23,669 nucleotides of DNA from Bacteroidales bacterium UBA7009 (GCA_002449665.1 DJXH01000049.1:589-24257), one strand, 5' to 3'. Positions 6,350 to 16,800 are shown, counted from the stretch's first letter. Notes: generated by a model from the sequence alone, not told the origin. Numbers and translations: made by a program.

Positions 6350-9300
6350 ATGAAAAGTTTACTTCATATTTCAGTGAAAATATCGGCAGTCGTTTTATTG
6401 TCTGTTGCAATGTTACTCTTGTCGCAGAAGGCGTTTGCCAACGACTATCTTGAGAAGGAGAAGCATTATGCTATATACTCAAATGGCGCAAACAGTATTC
6501 ACTTTGTGATACCCGTATGGGCATACGGCAGAGCGTATGACTACTATGCTTACGATGAGAGTTATATCGCATATACTGTTGATGGCGGCAGCGAGACCCG
6601 CATAGCGAAGTATAAGACAGACAAGTATGACGAGAACGAGAACTCAAACAGCTCGAAAGGTACGGCATACGTGTCGCCGGTTGAAGGCGAGGGTGTGCTG
6701 ATTGTAACCTCGATGGCGAGCGGCGTGAACTATCGTCTGACAAAAATGGGCGACTGGTCGGAAAAACTGTATGTTAAGCAAAAAGAGGACGATGACTGCC
6801 CGCAAGTTACTTTTCTCGAACTTGACTGGTATCCGCCCGAGTCGCTTAACAAGAAGAACTTTAAGGTAAAGATTGTGTCGAAATTCCGCCGCAGTTATAC
6901 CGACGGCAACGCGTTGTCCTGTACCGTCAGTCCGGACAATATGTTTACATCCAATACCAACATTATGACCCCGCAACTCTATTCGCCTTATATTTATCAG
7001 GTTAATGAGGGCGGTCCGGCAGGCTATGGATATGCTGCCATACCTTTTATGTTGTTTAATGACCCTATTTCATATACCACCACGCTCAATTCCGCTCCGC
7101 AAGATTTGTCTGACAGAGGCGGCACGCTGTATGTAATGACTACAGACACTGTGCAAGAACAGTTTAAGGCTACCTTCACTATGTGGTATGGTACGGGAGA
7201 TTCGAAGATGCAGACGACAAAGACTTCCGTCGGGGTGGACATTCCGCCATATCACAGGATATATGATTTTACCGGATATGAAGAGACCGACAGCACGGGC
7301 ACTTATACGGGCAACAATGTACTTAGTTGGACGATAAAGAACCCCGGACTGAAAGACCTTGTGGACGGCGACTATTTTGAATTGCAGCGCGCCTCGCAGA
7401 GCGACTTCAGCGATGCTCGTACCATAGAGGTCGTGCAGATGCAGAGAAACAATAACAAGACTACCTACACGTATGAAGACAAAAGCCGCGAGACTTGGAC
7501 GGGCAATGCTACAGTTATAGAGGACAGCCTTGCGCCGCTGTCGCACCAAGCGGAAGGGTACATATTGCGCGACAACCACGGCAACCCTCTTTGCGAGATG
7601 CAATTAGTGCTGACAGACGACAATGTAACTCTGCCTGCCGTGCCGACCTATTACCGTATTCGTCGTGCTTCGTCCTCTATCTGGGGCTGGGACAATGACT
7701 TTACTCATACAGCATACATAAGCAAGCACAATTTTCTTGCACCCCTTGCGGCGGAGCAGGAAAACTATACGCTTGATGCAGACTTTGACAACAATCGCCT
7801 CGTGCATTTTAAGGTAAAAATAGATAACGCCCAAGTAGAAAAGTCTCAATTAAGCAAAGACAGGTGTAAGTTGTCGTATAAGATCACGCGGGATTTGAGT
7901 GAAGACAATTATGTTTCGGCATTTGTCAATTTCTCATACATAAATGGCGATAATTATTATGTATATGATTCGTACAGTGCTGTATATGTTACCATTACTA
8001 ATCCCGATGGTCAGGTAATAAAGGACAATGTTACCGTAAGAAATCCGATTGAATTTACGATGCCGAAAGGCTCCTCTTTCCGTCTTAAATACAGCGGTAT
8101 GCCGGGGGCAGATCAGACTTATGTACTTACCGAGAACTGCCGGTTTGATTTCTCCACTTTCCAAAATGAAAAATACGGCTATAATTTTATCAACGGTCAT
8201 AATAAAGGCGGTTACAGTCCTTCCGCTTCAAGGGCTGAAGAACTTGCTAAAGCTTATATTACCGAAGATTGGAAAAAGCATATATCCGACAGCTTGTATT
8301 CGATAATGAATACAGAATATGCCGAGACTTTTATCGGTCGCTGTATGTGGGACAGAACGGCGCAGTTGGTGCTGACACGCACTATTGCGGAAACAGGGCA
8401 GAGTACGGATTTTATTATTCCGCAGGACAGTATCTACCGTCTGTCAGACGGTTCTTGGGTGGCTGCTTACAGCGATGTGGCAGACAAAGGTTGCTCTACT
8501 TATATGTACTCTGTTCGTATAGACCAGAGCCGCTCTGACCTGCACGTGCAGGATTCGGCATCACTCAAACCTATAGCGTTATCAGGTCCGAGTCTGTATT
8601 TTGACGAGGCTGCGAAAATAAGCCGTTTGGTTGCTACCGACGGTGATGCCTCAACGGCAATGAAAAGCGGCGTGCTTGTCCGCTGGGAGACAAACAGCAG
8701 TGCCGTGGACGAGTTTGTACTCACCCGCCTGGAAAAAGGCAGCAGCGAGAGGGCAGATACTCTGTATGCAGGAACGGAGTATAACTACTTCGACCGCACG
8801 GCCAAGCCCGATGTCAGATATGAATACACCATTTCTGCCCGCTACTCGTGTAACGGCAAGACAACCTACAATGCTGCCACCACAGAGGGACGGCGTACGC
8901 CATACGGAGAGATAAGCGGTGTTGTACAAATGCCGGACAACAGCGGCATGGCAGGAGTAAAAGTGGCTCTGCAGGACGGCAATGGAAACGTGGTAAGGAC
9001 GATGTTAACAGATGCTACGGGTGTGTATAAGTTTGACAGCCTTAACTATATAGCCGAAGGTAAAGCCGAATACAGAGTTGTCCCGACTCACTCGTACGGC
9101 ACTTTCTCGTTTAACAACACCTCCTCACCGTCGGCGACTATAACGCTGTCGCCTGCCAATGCCGTGGCAGACGGGTTGGACTTTGTCAATACTTCTTCAA
9201 CTCGTCTTAGCGGTCGTGTGCTTTACAAAGCAAGTACCATCCCCGTTGCAGGCGTGATGTTCGTCTTGAACGGCGACACAGTCCGTCGCGGCAACCTGCC

Positions 9301-12300
9301 GGTGAAGACCGGCACGGACGGACATTTTGAGTTGCTATTGCCTTTTAGGCAGTCGTGTCGTCTTCAGGTCTTCAAGCCCGGACATGTGTTTGAGGGCGAC
9401 GGCATACTCCGTAAAGAGGGGGGAGAAGATGAGTTCACGCTTGACCGACCGCTTGACGGAGTGCGTTTTTATGATATGACCAAGGTCAGACTCATAGGTC
9501 GTGTGGCAGGCGGTAACGACCAGCGAGACCTGCCCGCAGGCTTCGGACAGGGCAAGAACAACCTCGGTGATAATGTGCAGCTTGTGCTGCAACTTGAGGG
9601 CGATAACACCGCACAGATAGTGCACGACCCCGATGACCTGACCAAAGACAGCATAAACACTATAACGGAGCATACGGTAACACTCCTTGACCCGCTTGCC
9701 GTTGAAAAAGAGCGCGTTGCAGGTACTACTCACACACTCTTTGAGAAGAAGCGTATCACTATCCACCCCGACCCCGAGACCGGAGAATATGCCGTTGACT
9801 TGTTCCCTGTCAAATATAAAGTGATTCAGGCATCCGCTACCGGTTATGCCACCTTATTTGCTACGGGCCAGGGCAATGAGACTTTTGACCTTACAGAAGC
9901 CCCATTGCATCAGATAGAGGACACCGTGGGTGGCGAGACGGTAAGTTATAATGCCGTCTATGACCGTATCTATCATACGCCTATGCAGGTAAGCCTCACA
10001 CAGATGATTTACGGTTTGGAGCGCGAGGGCTTGGGTGAGCCTTCGATGGAGGTGAGCCATATCGACCCCGCACAAAACATCAGTGTGGACCTCTATGAAA
10101 AACAGGCTGACGGCAGCGTTAAATACCTCTTGGACTATCCTGTATTTATAGGCGGCAGGTATTACCAATTCACAGCGAATGCATACGAGGACTACTACTA
10201 TAACAACGACCGGCAGAGCGGTAATCTTGACCGTGTACCCTTGCGAGGCGGCAGCGTAACCATACATAACGGTATGCATGGTGCTACCGAGAAGCAGACC
10301 TACGAACTTGACAGACAAGGGCGCAACACAGCCATACACTTGATGGTGGATGACATAGATGCCAATAACATAGGACAAAACGCTCTTCGCACGGTGAGCA
10401 TATCCTTGGAGCAGGAAGGAAACACGGTGGAAACCAATGTGTTCAAGGGCTTTATATCCGGCACGACAATACAAGAAAAAGACCTGCGTATGACAGAGGC
10501 AAACGTAGTGCTGCTTGATATAGTCCGAGACCCGGGAGGTGCCGGTTCATCGGCGTGGATAGAGAGCGGAAGCACCTACAACTACTCATACGAAGACAGT
10601 TATGAATGGGAGACGGGTATGAAACTCGGACTCAAATACGGACTCAATGTATCTTCCGACATAGGTATCGTTACCGCTCCATCCGGTGTCGGTTCTTACA
10701 CCGGCTCCAACTACACCACGAGCAAGCAACTCAGTGTACCATTCCCCATTACCCATAAATGGTCGTGGGCGCATAAGTATGACTATAGCATCACTACTTC
10801 CGAGCGTATTTCCACCTCCGCTTCGTCTATTCCCGATGGTGTCGGTGCAATGGCGGATGTGTTCTTCGGTACGACAGTCAGTCAGGTGGCAGGTAAGGCA
10901 AAGACGATAAGTCTGATAGGCGACAGCCTGTATAACCTGCGCAAACCTGCGATAGATGCCGGAGCAATGCGTGTCATAGCACAAGGTATGGCAGCAGACG
11001 GCAGCCGCTACTATCTCGTTACAGGACAGAAGATCGTACTTGGTTCCACGCTCAACAACACCTTCGCTTACACGCAGCACTACATTCTCAATACCGTCAT
11101 ACCTGAAATCGCCATAGAGCGGCAAAACCTCCTGATGCAGTTCGGCAGCAGAGAAGAAGCCCGTGCCGCTGCCAACGCAAGAGGTGAAGAAGTCTATTGG
11201 TATCACCCCGAAGGTGCGTTGAACATAAATGACACCCTGCCCGAAAACTACTATGAGATGGTGAAACCCGATGACGACAATGTATATATAGACCGCGTGG
11301 CGGCTCTCAATCGCATACTTGCCCAGTGGATTACCATTATCTATCAGAACGAGAAAGAGAAAGTGGCGGCAATGGGAGTACATAGCACGAAAGTAGGGAC
11401 TTACAGTGTCTCATACGGAGCAACGGTCAACCATACCGATTCGTACAGCGCGTCTGCCAACTACAACGAGTTGCCGCAAGGGTGGGGACTTGTACTCAAT
11501 AATGCCGAAAGAGCGGGAACGAAGTATGCACAGTCTTTGGCGCAGACCGTGGCAACAAACCTCAAGGACTTCTTTGGTACTGAAAATGCAGATGGCTCGT
11601 TTGGAAAGAGTGCCGCCGATGCATTGAAAAACTACTATACCAATGAGATGACCGAAGACGGAAAGGGCTTTAAGCAGAAGAACCCGCAGGAACTTGGTAC
11701 GGTAACCAACGCTTCCAAGTTCAGCATATCAATACAACCCATACTTACATACGACACGAAAATGCGTGATACGCAGGTTAAGACCGTGAAAAAATCCGCA
11801 GGGTTTAACATCGTTGCCGACCCAGCCGGGGACATCACCGTTTCCGCTTATCGCGTTCCTTATGCCGCTTGGGCAGACACCACAGCCTTTATCCGCAACT
11901 CTATCAACACCTTGCCCGGCGATGATGATGCTTTATACGGCAGTTATGTGTTCTATACGGATGCAGGTGCCACTTTCTGTCCGCACGAAAACGAAGAACG
12001 CACACTTTTCTACAACAAAGGTACGCTTGTGGGCAATGGTACACAGTGGATAGTAAAGCCGGAGATGACAGCCGATACATACGAGATAACCAATGTGCAA
12101 CCACATAACAAAGCCGTCTTCCGCGTGCAACTGATGAATAATTCCGAGGTGGATGCAGGATTGGCAAACAACGGACATTCACTTACGCTTGTACTTGACG
12201 GCACAACTAATCCCGATGGAGCCAAAGTAACAGTGGACGGTATGCCGCTTACGCAAGGTATATCCTACTGGATATTGCCCGGTACACCGATTATAAAAAC

Positions 12301-15300
12301 GGTTGAGGTAGAGCGTGGTACGACGGATGACTATAATTTAGGTCTGATGCTCTATGTATCCGATTGTCCGAAAACACTTAAAACGATGAACCTCGCCGTC
12401 CATTTCCTGCCCGAAGCAGGTGATGTGAATATCTCTATGCCGCGCCAAAACTGGATAATGAACACTCTTTCAGCACGCGACTCGGCGGGCTACTACCTGC
12501 CGGTGGAGATAGACGGATTTGACATACATCACAAGAACTTCGACCATATCGAGTTCCAATACAAACTCTCTACCGAGAGCGAAGAGATGTGGGTTAACCA
12601 ATGCTCTTTCTATGCTTCTGACAGTCTATATGCCCTCGCTACGGGCAATAAGGCTATGATAGAAAACGGTCGTATAGTGCCGTTCCGTTTCTATGGGGAA
12701 CGCGACCCGATGGAGCAACGCTATGACCTGCGGGCCGTATCGTTCTGCCGCTACGGGTCGGGTTTTGTAACCAAGTCTTCACCTGTCATCAGCGGTACGA
12801 AAGATACTCGTCCGCCCCGCGTCTTCGGTGAGCCGGAGCCTGTGAATGCCATACTTGGCGTGGGTGAGAATCTCCGCCTGCGCTTTAACGAACCTATTGC
12901 AGGCAACTACCTTGACGAGGATAACAACTTCCAACTCCTCGGCGTAACTAATGCATCGGGTATTACCACTAATGCCTCCGTACATTTTGACGGTTCGCCC
13001 GATTCTTATGCAGCCACACAGGTGAACCGCAGTCTTCAGGCACGCTCGTATTCGATAGATATGATTGTCAAGCCGACATCACCGACCTCCGAAGTTACCT
13101 TCTTCGAGCATGGCTTTGACCGCACAGGTATAGTCTTCGGACGTACTGCCGACAATAGACTGCAACTGCAATTCGGCACATATAGCATCTACTCCAAACC
13201 GCTCACCAAACAGATGCTTGACTTTACACGGGTAGTACTTGTATATAACTATGCAAATAACACCCTAAATTTCTATGCAGGCACGGAAGATGTAACCGAC
13301 ACTAACGCCAATACCGTTCCCGATGTCCCATATACTTTGGTCGCTCCGTTAGTTTTTGGCAGGGGAATGGAGGGAAATATGCTTGAGGTACGCCTTTGGA
13401 CCAAACCTCTCACGCAGGAGGAGATAAATGCTACTAACTTGCGCTATCTGACAGGTTATGAGCAGGAACTTGCAGCATACTACAAGATGAATGAGGGAGC
13501 GGGGACGACCCTCAAAGACCTCGCCTCGGGTGCTACTATGCAGCTACACGGTGCTTCGTGGAACCTGCCCAAAGGCATATCGCTTGCCCTTACGCCTGCC
13601 GACAGTGTCGCTCTTGCGCAAAACGTGCTTTCGCGCTCCGATGTATATGATGCCACCTACCTGTTGTGGTTCCGAAACAAGAGCGCGAACGGTACCGTCT
13701 TCCGCGCAGGCGATAAACGCTTTGCGCTTAGCGGCGGCAATCTTCAGTGGTGGCTCAACGACAGCACTATGCATACGCTCGGTGCAGTAGGCACAGACGA
13801 GTGGCACCATATTGTACTTGCCGTCAACCGCACGTACAATAATGTGGCTGTGTATATAGACGGTTTAATGACAGATACTTATCCCGCTACGCAGATGTCC
13901 GGCATATCAGGTGATATGTATTTCGGCGGCAGCGGCTTTGAGGGGAACATAGACGAGTTTATCGTCTTTGAGCAGGCTCTGCCCAAGACTATCATTGAGG
14001 AATACGGCAACCGTACACCTATGGGCGACGAGATGGGACTAATGGCTTATCTGCCCTTTGAAGAGCAGCGGCAGAACGCCAACGGAGTACTCGAACTCGT
14101 CTTCTCCGCCAATGACCAACGGCAGTTCCGCGATGTCAACGGCAATGTGATAGAAAAACAAGTGCCGCTGATACTTGAAGGCAATCAGCCATATATGGCT
14201 GATAAAAATATCTACGCCCCCGTACACGGCTTCGGACTGCTCTCCAAACTCAATTTCGACTGGGCTTTCAATCAGGACGAACTGCTCATCAACCTCAAGA
14301 TGGCTGACCGCGAAATAAACAAACAGACCGTCTGTGTTACCGTGCGCGACGTGGAAGACCTTAACGGCAACCCGATGCCATCGCCCGTGATGTGGGTGGC
14401 ATACGTGGACCGCAACAGCCTTACTTGGGAAAACAACGCTATGAACTTGCTCCACTACTATGACGAGTATGACGAAGACAGCGACAATTACTATGATATG
14501 CGCATTGTCAATAACTCCGGCAAACGGCATCAGTTTATAATAGAGTCCTTGCCGGATTGGCTCATTGTAGATAAAGTTTATGGTACGATACAGCCCACAG
14601 AAGATTTTACTGTGCGTTTCTCTTACGATATATCTATGCCTGTAGGTGAATATACCGATATTGTCTATGTAACCGACGAGACCGGATTGTCTGAACCGCT
14701 CAAAGTAACATACACCGTCAAGGCTAACTGCCCGTGGAGCGAACCCGAAAGAGGCAAATACTCGCTTAATATGTCCGTTTGCGGACAACTTGTAGTAAAC
14801 GGCACGTACTCCACCAATCCCGAAGACAAAGTGATAGCTCTTTATCGCAACGAATGTGTGGGAATGGCGAACGTTGCTTTCGACAATATGACCAACAAGT
14901 CCGACCTTTTCCTTACCGTCTATGGCAGCGAACCGATGAAAGGCAAACAGATAACGTTCCTCCTTTGGCAAGCATCTACCGGCAAGGTAATCAGTCTCTT
15001 GCCATCGGAGAAGATAACCTTTGCCCACGGCAATGTGTACGGTTGCGGCAGCGGCGAACCGGTAGTATTCACGGCAACCGGCAGCGAAGTGCAGAACATA
15101 AGTCTTAATGCCGGTTGGAACTGGGTGTCGTTTAATGTTAATGTCAATGAAGATGCTTCGGGTGTTATCAACGACATTATGACGGCAGCCGAGCCGTGGA
15201 GAGAAGGCGATGTGATAAAGAACACGGTAACGCGCAAGTTCAGTGCATATAGCGATACTCTCGGCAGGTTCGTCGGTTCGCTTGATTGTTTCAATTATAT

Positions 15301-16105
15301 CCATACTCACATGGTTTACTCGCGCGATGGCAATACTATGCGTGTCAGCGGCAACAGACTGCCTGCCGACTCTATGAAGGTAACCTTGCAGGGTAGCGGC
15401 GCTTGGAGTCCCCTGCCGTGTCTCTACGGAGATAATAAGTCTGTGCCTGAAGCCCTCGCAGGCTACTACGACTATGCTACGGCAGGAGATATTCTTAAGA
15501 GCCACGACCGCTTTGCAGTCTTCTCTGAAGACAAACGCTGGGTCGGCAACCTCACAGCCATCCGTCCGGGAGAAGGATATTTCTTCCGCCGAATGGGACA
15601 GGGGAGTGTCTTGCTGCATTTCTATCAGTCAGGGGCTCTCAATAATGGTCGTGGAGCGAGTGGGCGCAAACGTATGTCTATAGAGCCTGAAGTATTCCAT
15701 AACCACGAGGCATCAGTCAATATGACGATGATTGTAGCGATAGAGGGTAGGAGTGATAGCAGACTGATAGTCTATGCAGGCTCCGAACTCGCAGGAGTTG
15801 CAGAGCCTGCCGTTATAGACAGCGACACGCTCTATTTCCTTACCATCCAGTCTGACAAAGCGGGCGAACCGCTGCGCTTTATGACCGAAGACGGTCAAGA
15901 ACTGAATGTGATAAGAGAGCCGACGATATATAACACCCCCAATAGCCACTTCGGCACGCTTGGCAGACCTGTTGTCCTTGCTCCGGTATGGTCGGACGAA
16001 AGCAAAAAGGATGCAGCGTACAAGATTATAGAGAACGACCGTGTAATTATCATTCGCGGCGGAGAAAAATATGATATAGTAGGACAAAAGTATCAGAAAA
16101 AATAA
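6350..16105 (+). CDS. Giant secreted multidomain protein, probable type IX secretion substrate
   Basis: 3251 residues, intact. Signal peptide to about residue 30 (LSQKAFA). Fibronectin-III-like segments at about 305-445 and 772-852. Three carboxypeptidase-regulatory-like folds from about 855 (GEISGVVQMPDNSGMAGVKV), 951 (TRLSGRVLYKASTIPVAGV) and 1044. A Tyr/Ser-rich middle region of alternating strands, about 1400-1880, has no recognisable domain. Bacterial Ig-like segments at about 2152 and after 2570. Two LamG-like concanavalin folds at about 2210-2365 and 2409-2560 (VHFDGS, LAAYYKMNEGAGT, DEWHHIVLAVNR, GNIDEFIVFEQAL). A BACON-like fold at about 2724-2793, the module shared with the upstream lipoprotein at 2803-2906, then LNAGWNWVSFNV at about 2917. 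The C terminus (ENDRVIIIRGGEKYDIVGQ) matches the tail of the leucine-rich-repeat protein downstream and looks like an outer-membrane sorting tail. No catalytic motif was found; adhesion or glycan binding is inferred. It is cotranscribed with both neighbours. Confidence 0.88.
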   Translation: MKSLLHISVKISAVVLLSVAMLLLSQKAFANDYLEKEKHYAIYSNGANSIHFVIPVWAYGRAYDYYAYDESYIAYTVDGGSETRIAKYKTDKYDENENSNSSKGTAYVSPVEGEGVLIVTSMASGVNYRLTKMGDWSEKLYVKQKEDDDCPQVTFLELDWYPPESLNKKNFKVKIVSKFRRSYTDGNALSCTVSPDNMFTSNTNIMTPQLYSPYIYQVNEGGPAGYGYAAIPFMLFNDPISYTTTLNSAPQDLSDRGGTLYVMTTDTVQEQFKATFTMWYGTGDSKMQTTKTSVGVDIPPYHRIYDFTGYEETDSTGTYTGNNVLSWTIKNPGLKDLVDGDYFELQRASQSDFSDARTIEVVQMQRNNNKTTYTYEDKSRETWTGNATVIEDSLAPLSHQAEGYILRDNHGNPLCEMQLVLTDDNVTLPAVPTYYRIRRASSSIWGWDNDFTHTAYISKHNFLAPLAAEQENYTLDADFDNNRLVHFKVKIDNAQVEKSQLSKDRCKLSYKITRDLSEDNYVSAFVNFSYINGDNYYVYDSYSAVYVTITNPDGQVIKDNVTVRNPIEFTMPKGSSFRLKYSGMPGADQTYVLTENCRFDFSTFQNEKYGYNFINGHNKGGYSPSASRAEELAKAYITEDWKKHISDSLYSIMNTEYAETFIGRCMWDRTAQLVLTRTIAETGQSTDFIIPQDSIYRLSDGSWVAAYSDVADKGCSTYMYSVRIDQSRSDLHVQDSASLKPIALSGPSLYFDEAAKISRLVATDGDASTAMKSGVLVRWETNSSAVDEFVLTRLEKGSSERADTLYAGTEYNYFDRTAKPDVRYEYTISARYSCNGKTTYNAATTEGRRTPYGEISGVVQMPDNSGMAGVKVALQDGNGNVVRTMLTDATGVYKFDSLNYIAEGKAEYRVVPTHSYGTFSFNNTSSPSATITLSPANAVADGLDFVNTSSTRLSGRVLYKASTIPVAGVMFVLNGDTVRRGNLPVKTGTDGHFELLLPFRQSCRLQVFKPGHVFEGDGILRKEGGEDEFTLDRPLDGVRFYDMTKVRLIGRVAGGNDQRDLPAGFGQGKNNLGDNVQLVLQLEGDNTAQIVHDPDDLTKDSINTITEHTVTLLDPLAVEKERVAGTTHTLFEKKRITIHPDPETGEYAVDLFPVKYKVIQASATGYATLFATGQGNETFDLTEAPLHQIEDTVGGETVSYNAVYDRIYHTPMQVSLTQMIYGLEREGLGEPSMEVSHIDPAQNISVDLYEKQADGSVKYLLDYPVFIGGRYYQFTANAYEDYYYNNDRQSGNLDRVPLRGGSVTIHNGMHGATEKQTYELDRQGRNTAIHLMVDDIDANNIGQNALRTVSISLEQEGNTVETNVFKGFISGTTIQEKDLRMTEANVVLLDIVRDPGGAGSSAWIESGSTYNYSYEDSYEWETGMKLGLKYGLNVSSDIGIVTAPSGVGSYTGSNYTTSKQLSVPFPITHKWSWAHKYDYSITTSERISTSASSIPDGVGAMADVFFGTTVSQVAGKAKTISLIGDSLYNLRKPAIDAGAMRVIAQGMAADGSRYYLVTGQKIVLGSTLNNTFAYTQHYILNTVIPEIAIERQNLLMQFGSREEARAAANARGEEVYWYHPEGALNINDTLPENYYEMVKPDDDNVYIDRVAALNRILAQWITIIYQNEKEKVAAMGVHSTKVGTYSVSYGATVNHTDSYSASANYNELPQGWGLVLNNAERAGTKYAQSLAQTVATNLKDFFGTENADGSFGKSAADALKNYYTNEMTEDGKGFKQKNPQELGTVTNASKFSISIQPILTYDTKMRDTQVKTVKKSAGFNIVADPAGDITVSAYRVPYAAWADTTAFIRNSINTLPGDDDALYGSYVFYTDAGATFCPHENEERTLFYNKGTLVGNGTQWIVKPEMTADTYEITNVQPHNKAVFRVQLMNNSEVDAGLANNGHSLTLVLDGTTNPDGAKVTVDGMPLTQGISYWILPGTPIIKTVEVERGTTDDYNLGLMLYVSDCPKTLKTMNLAVHFLPEAGDVNISMPRQNWIMNTLSARDSAGYYLPVEIDGFDIHHKNFDHIEFQYKLSTESEEMWVNQCSFYASDSLYALATGNKAMIENGRIVPFRFYGERDPMEQRYDLRAVSFCRYGSGFVTKSSPVISGTKDTRPPRVFGEPEPVNAILGVGENLRLRFNEPIAGNYLDEDNNFQLLGVTNASGITTNASVHFDGSPDSYAATQVNRSLQARSYSIDMIVKPTSPTSEVTFFEHGFDRTGIVFGRTADNRLQLQFGTYSIYSKPLTKQMLDFTRVVLVYNYANNTLNFYAGTEDVTDTNANTVPDVPYTLVAPLVFGRGMEGNMLEVRLWTKPLTQEEINATNLRYLTGYEQELAAYYKMNEGAGTTLKDLASGATMQLHGASWNLPKGISLALTPADSVALAQNVLSRSDVYDATYLLWFRNKSANGTVFRAGDKRFALSGGNLQWWLNDSTMHTLGAVGTDEWHHIVLAVNRTYNNVAVYIDGLMTDTYPATQMSGISGDMYFGGSGFEGNIDEFIVFEQALPKTIIEEYGNRTPMGDEMGLMAYLPFEEQRQNANGVLELVFSANDQRQFRDVNGNVIEKQVPLILEGNQPYMADKNIYAPVHGFGLLSKLNFDWAFNQDELLINLKMADREINKQTVCVTVRDVEDLNGNPMPSPVMWVAYVDRNSLTWENNAMNLLHYYDEYDEDSDNYYDMRIVNNSGKRHQFIIESLPDWLIVDKVYGTIQPTEDFTVRFSYDISMPVGEYTDIVYVTDETGLSEPLKVTYTVKANCPWSEPERGKYSLNMSVCGQLVVNGTYSTNPEDKVIALYRNECVGMANVAFDNMTNKSDLFLTVYGSEPMKGKQITFLLWQASTGKVISLLPSEKITFAHGNVYGCGSGEPVVFTATGSEVQNISLNAGWNWVSFNVNVNEDASGVINDIMTAAEPWREGDVIKNTVTRKFSAYSDTLGRFVGSLDCFNYIHTHMVYSRDGNTMRVSGNRLPADSMKVTLQGSGAWSPLPCLYGDNKSVPEALAGYYDYATAGDILKSHDRFAVFSEDKRWVGNLTAIRPGEGYFFRRMGQGSVLLHFYQSGALNNGRGASGRKRMSIEPEVFHNHEASVNMTMIVAIEGRSDSRLIVYAGSELAGVAEPAVIDSDTLYFLTIQSDKAGEPLRFMTEDGQELNVIREPTIYNTPNSHFGTLGRPVVLAPVWSDESKKDAAYKIIENDRVIIIRGGEKYDIVGQKYQKK

Positions 16106-16111
16106 AACTAT

Positions 16112-16735
16112 ATGAAAGTATTATTGATAAACGGCAGTCCGCGCAAGAGCGGCAACACCTATACGGCTTTAAGCGAAATAGCTGAGACATTGCGCTCGGA
16201 AGGAATAAATTCGGAAATAGTTTGGATAGGCAATAAGCCCGTAAGAGGATGTATAGCCTGTGGCAGATGCAAAGCGAACGACAACGGTCGTTGTGTGTTT
16301 GATGACGATGTATGTAATTCTATATCAGCCAAGTTTGCCGAAGCAGACGGTTTCGTCTTCGGTTCGCCTGTCTATTACGGTCAGCCTGCCGGCGCGCTTT
16401 TGTCCGTAATGCAACGGTCGTTCTTCTCTAACGGTAGTCAGGTGCAGAACAAACCTGCTGCCGTGGTCGCTATCTGTCGGCGCGGCGGTGCAACGGCTGC
16501 ATTCCAATGCTTGCAGATGCCGCTGCAGATGATGAATATGCCGGTAGCAACGTCCCAGTATTGGAACATTGCCTACGGGCGTGAAGAGGGGCAGACGGCG
16601 CAAGATACGGAAGGTATGCAGACTATGCGCACGCTCGCACACAACCTCGCGTGGATGCTTCGAGGTCTAAGAGGAGAAAACGCCCCCGCCGTACCCGATA
16701 GGGAAGAGTGGCAACCGATGCACTTCATAAGATAA
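16112..16735 (+). CDS. Flavodoxin-fold NAD(P)H-dependent oxidoreductase, iron-sulfur-flavoprotein-like
   Basis: 207 residues. The N terminus has the FMN phosphate loop NGSPRKSGNT (residues 8-17) of the NADPH-dependent FMN reductase/WrbA-like family. A CIACGRC cluster followed by GRC about ten residues later (Cys residues from about 47 to 61) is where iron-sulfur flavoproteins carry their cluster ligands, though the spacing also fits close relatives that have no cluster. FVFGSPVYYGQPAGALLSVM is the second flavin loop. Cytoplasmic, no signal peptide. The start is 6 bp after the stop of the giant gene, so it is the third gene of that operon, and a strong terminator follows. Its link to the secreted protein is unclear; redox support of envelope biogenesis is possible but unsupported by sequence. 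Confidence 0.88.
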   Translation: MKVLLINGSPRKSGNTYTALSEIAETLRSEGINSEIVWIGNKPVRGCIACGRCKANDNGRCVFDDDVCNSISAKFAEADGFVFGSPVYYGQPAGALLSVMQRSFFSNGSQVQNKPAAVVAICRRGGATAAFQCLQMPLQMMNMPVATSQYWNIAYGREEGQTAQDTEGMQTMRTLAHNLAWMLRGLRGENAPAVPDREEWQPMHFIR

Positions 16736-16742
16736 TAAATGT

Positions 16743-16780
16743 AAAGCGGGCGTGTCAAAATGCAGACACGCCCGCTTTAT
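16743..16780 (+). terminator. Terminator of the giant-protein operon
   Basis: A perfect 14-bp stem (AAAGCGGGCGTGTC at 16743-16756 with its complement at 16765-16778) encloses an 8-nt loop, just past the flavoprotein stop codon. The T-tract is short (TTTATT), but the symmetrical A/T flanks could let it act on both strands, also ending the small minus-strand gene at 16801. Confidence 0.8.
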
Positions 16781-16800
16781 TAGGTCTATATTAATTTACG

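Noticed and set aside
10586..11383. A 265-codon minus-strand frame inside the giant gene
   Set aside because: Antisense shadow with no leader, promoter or protein signature.
14039..15619. A 526-codon open frame on the minus strand opposite the giant gene
   Set aside because: It lies wholly inside the well-supported giant gene and its translation has no recognisable motifs; it is the antisense shadow of a codon-biased gene.
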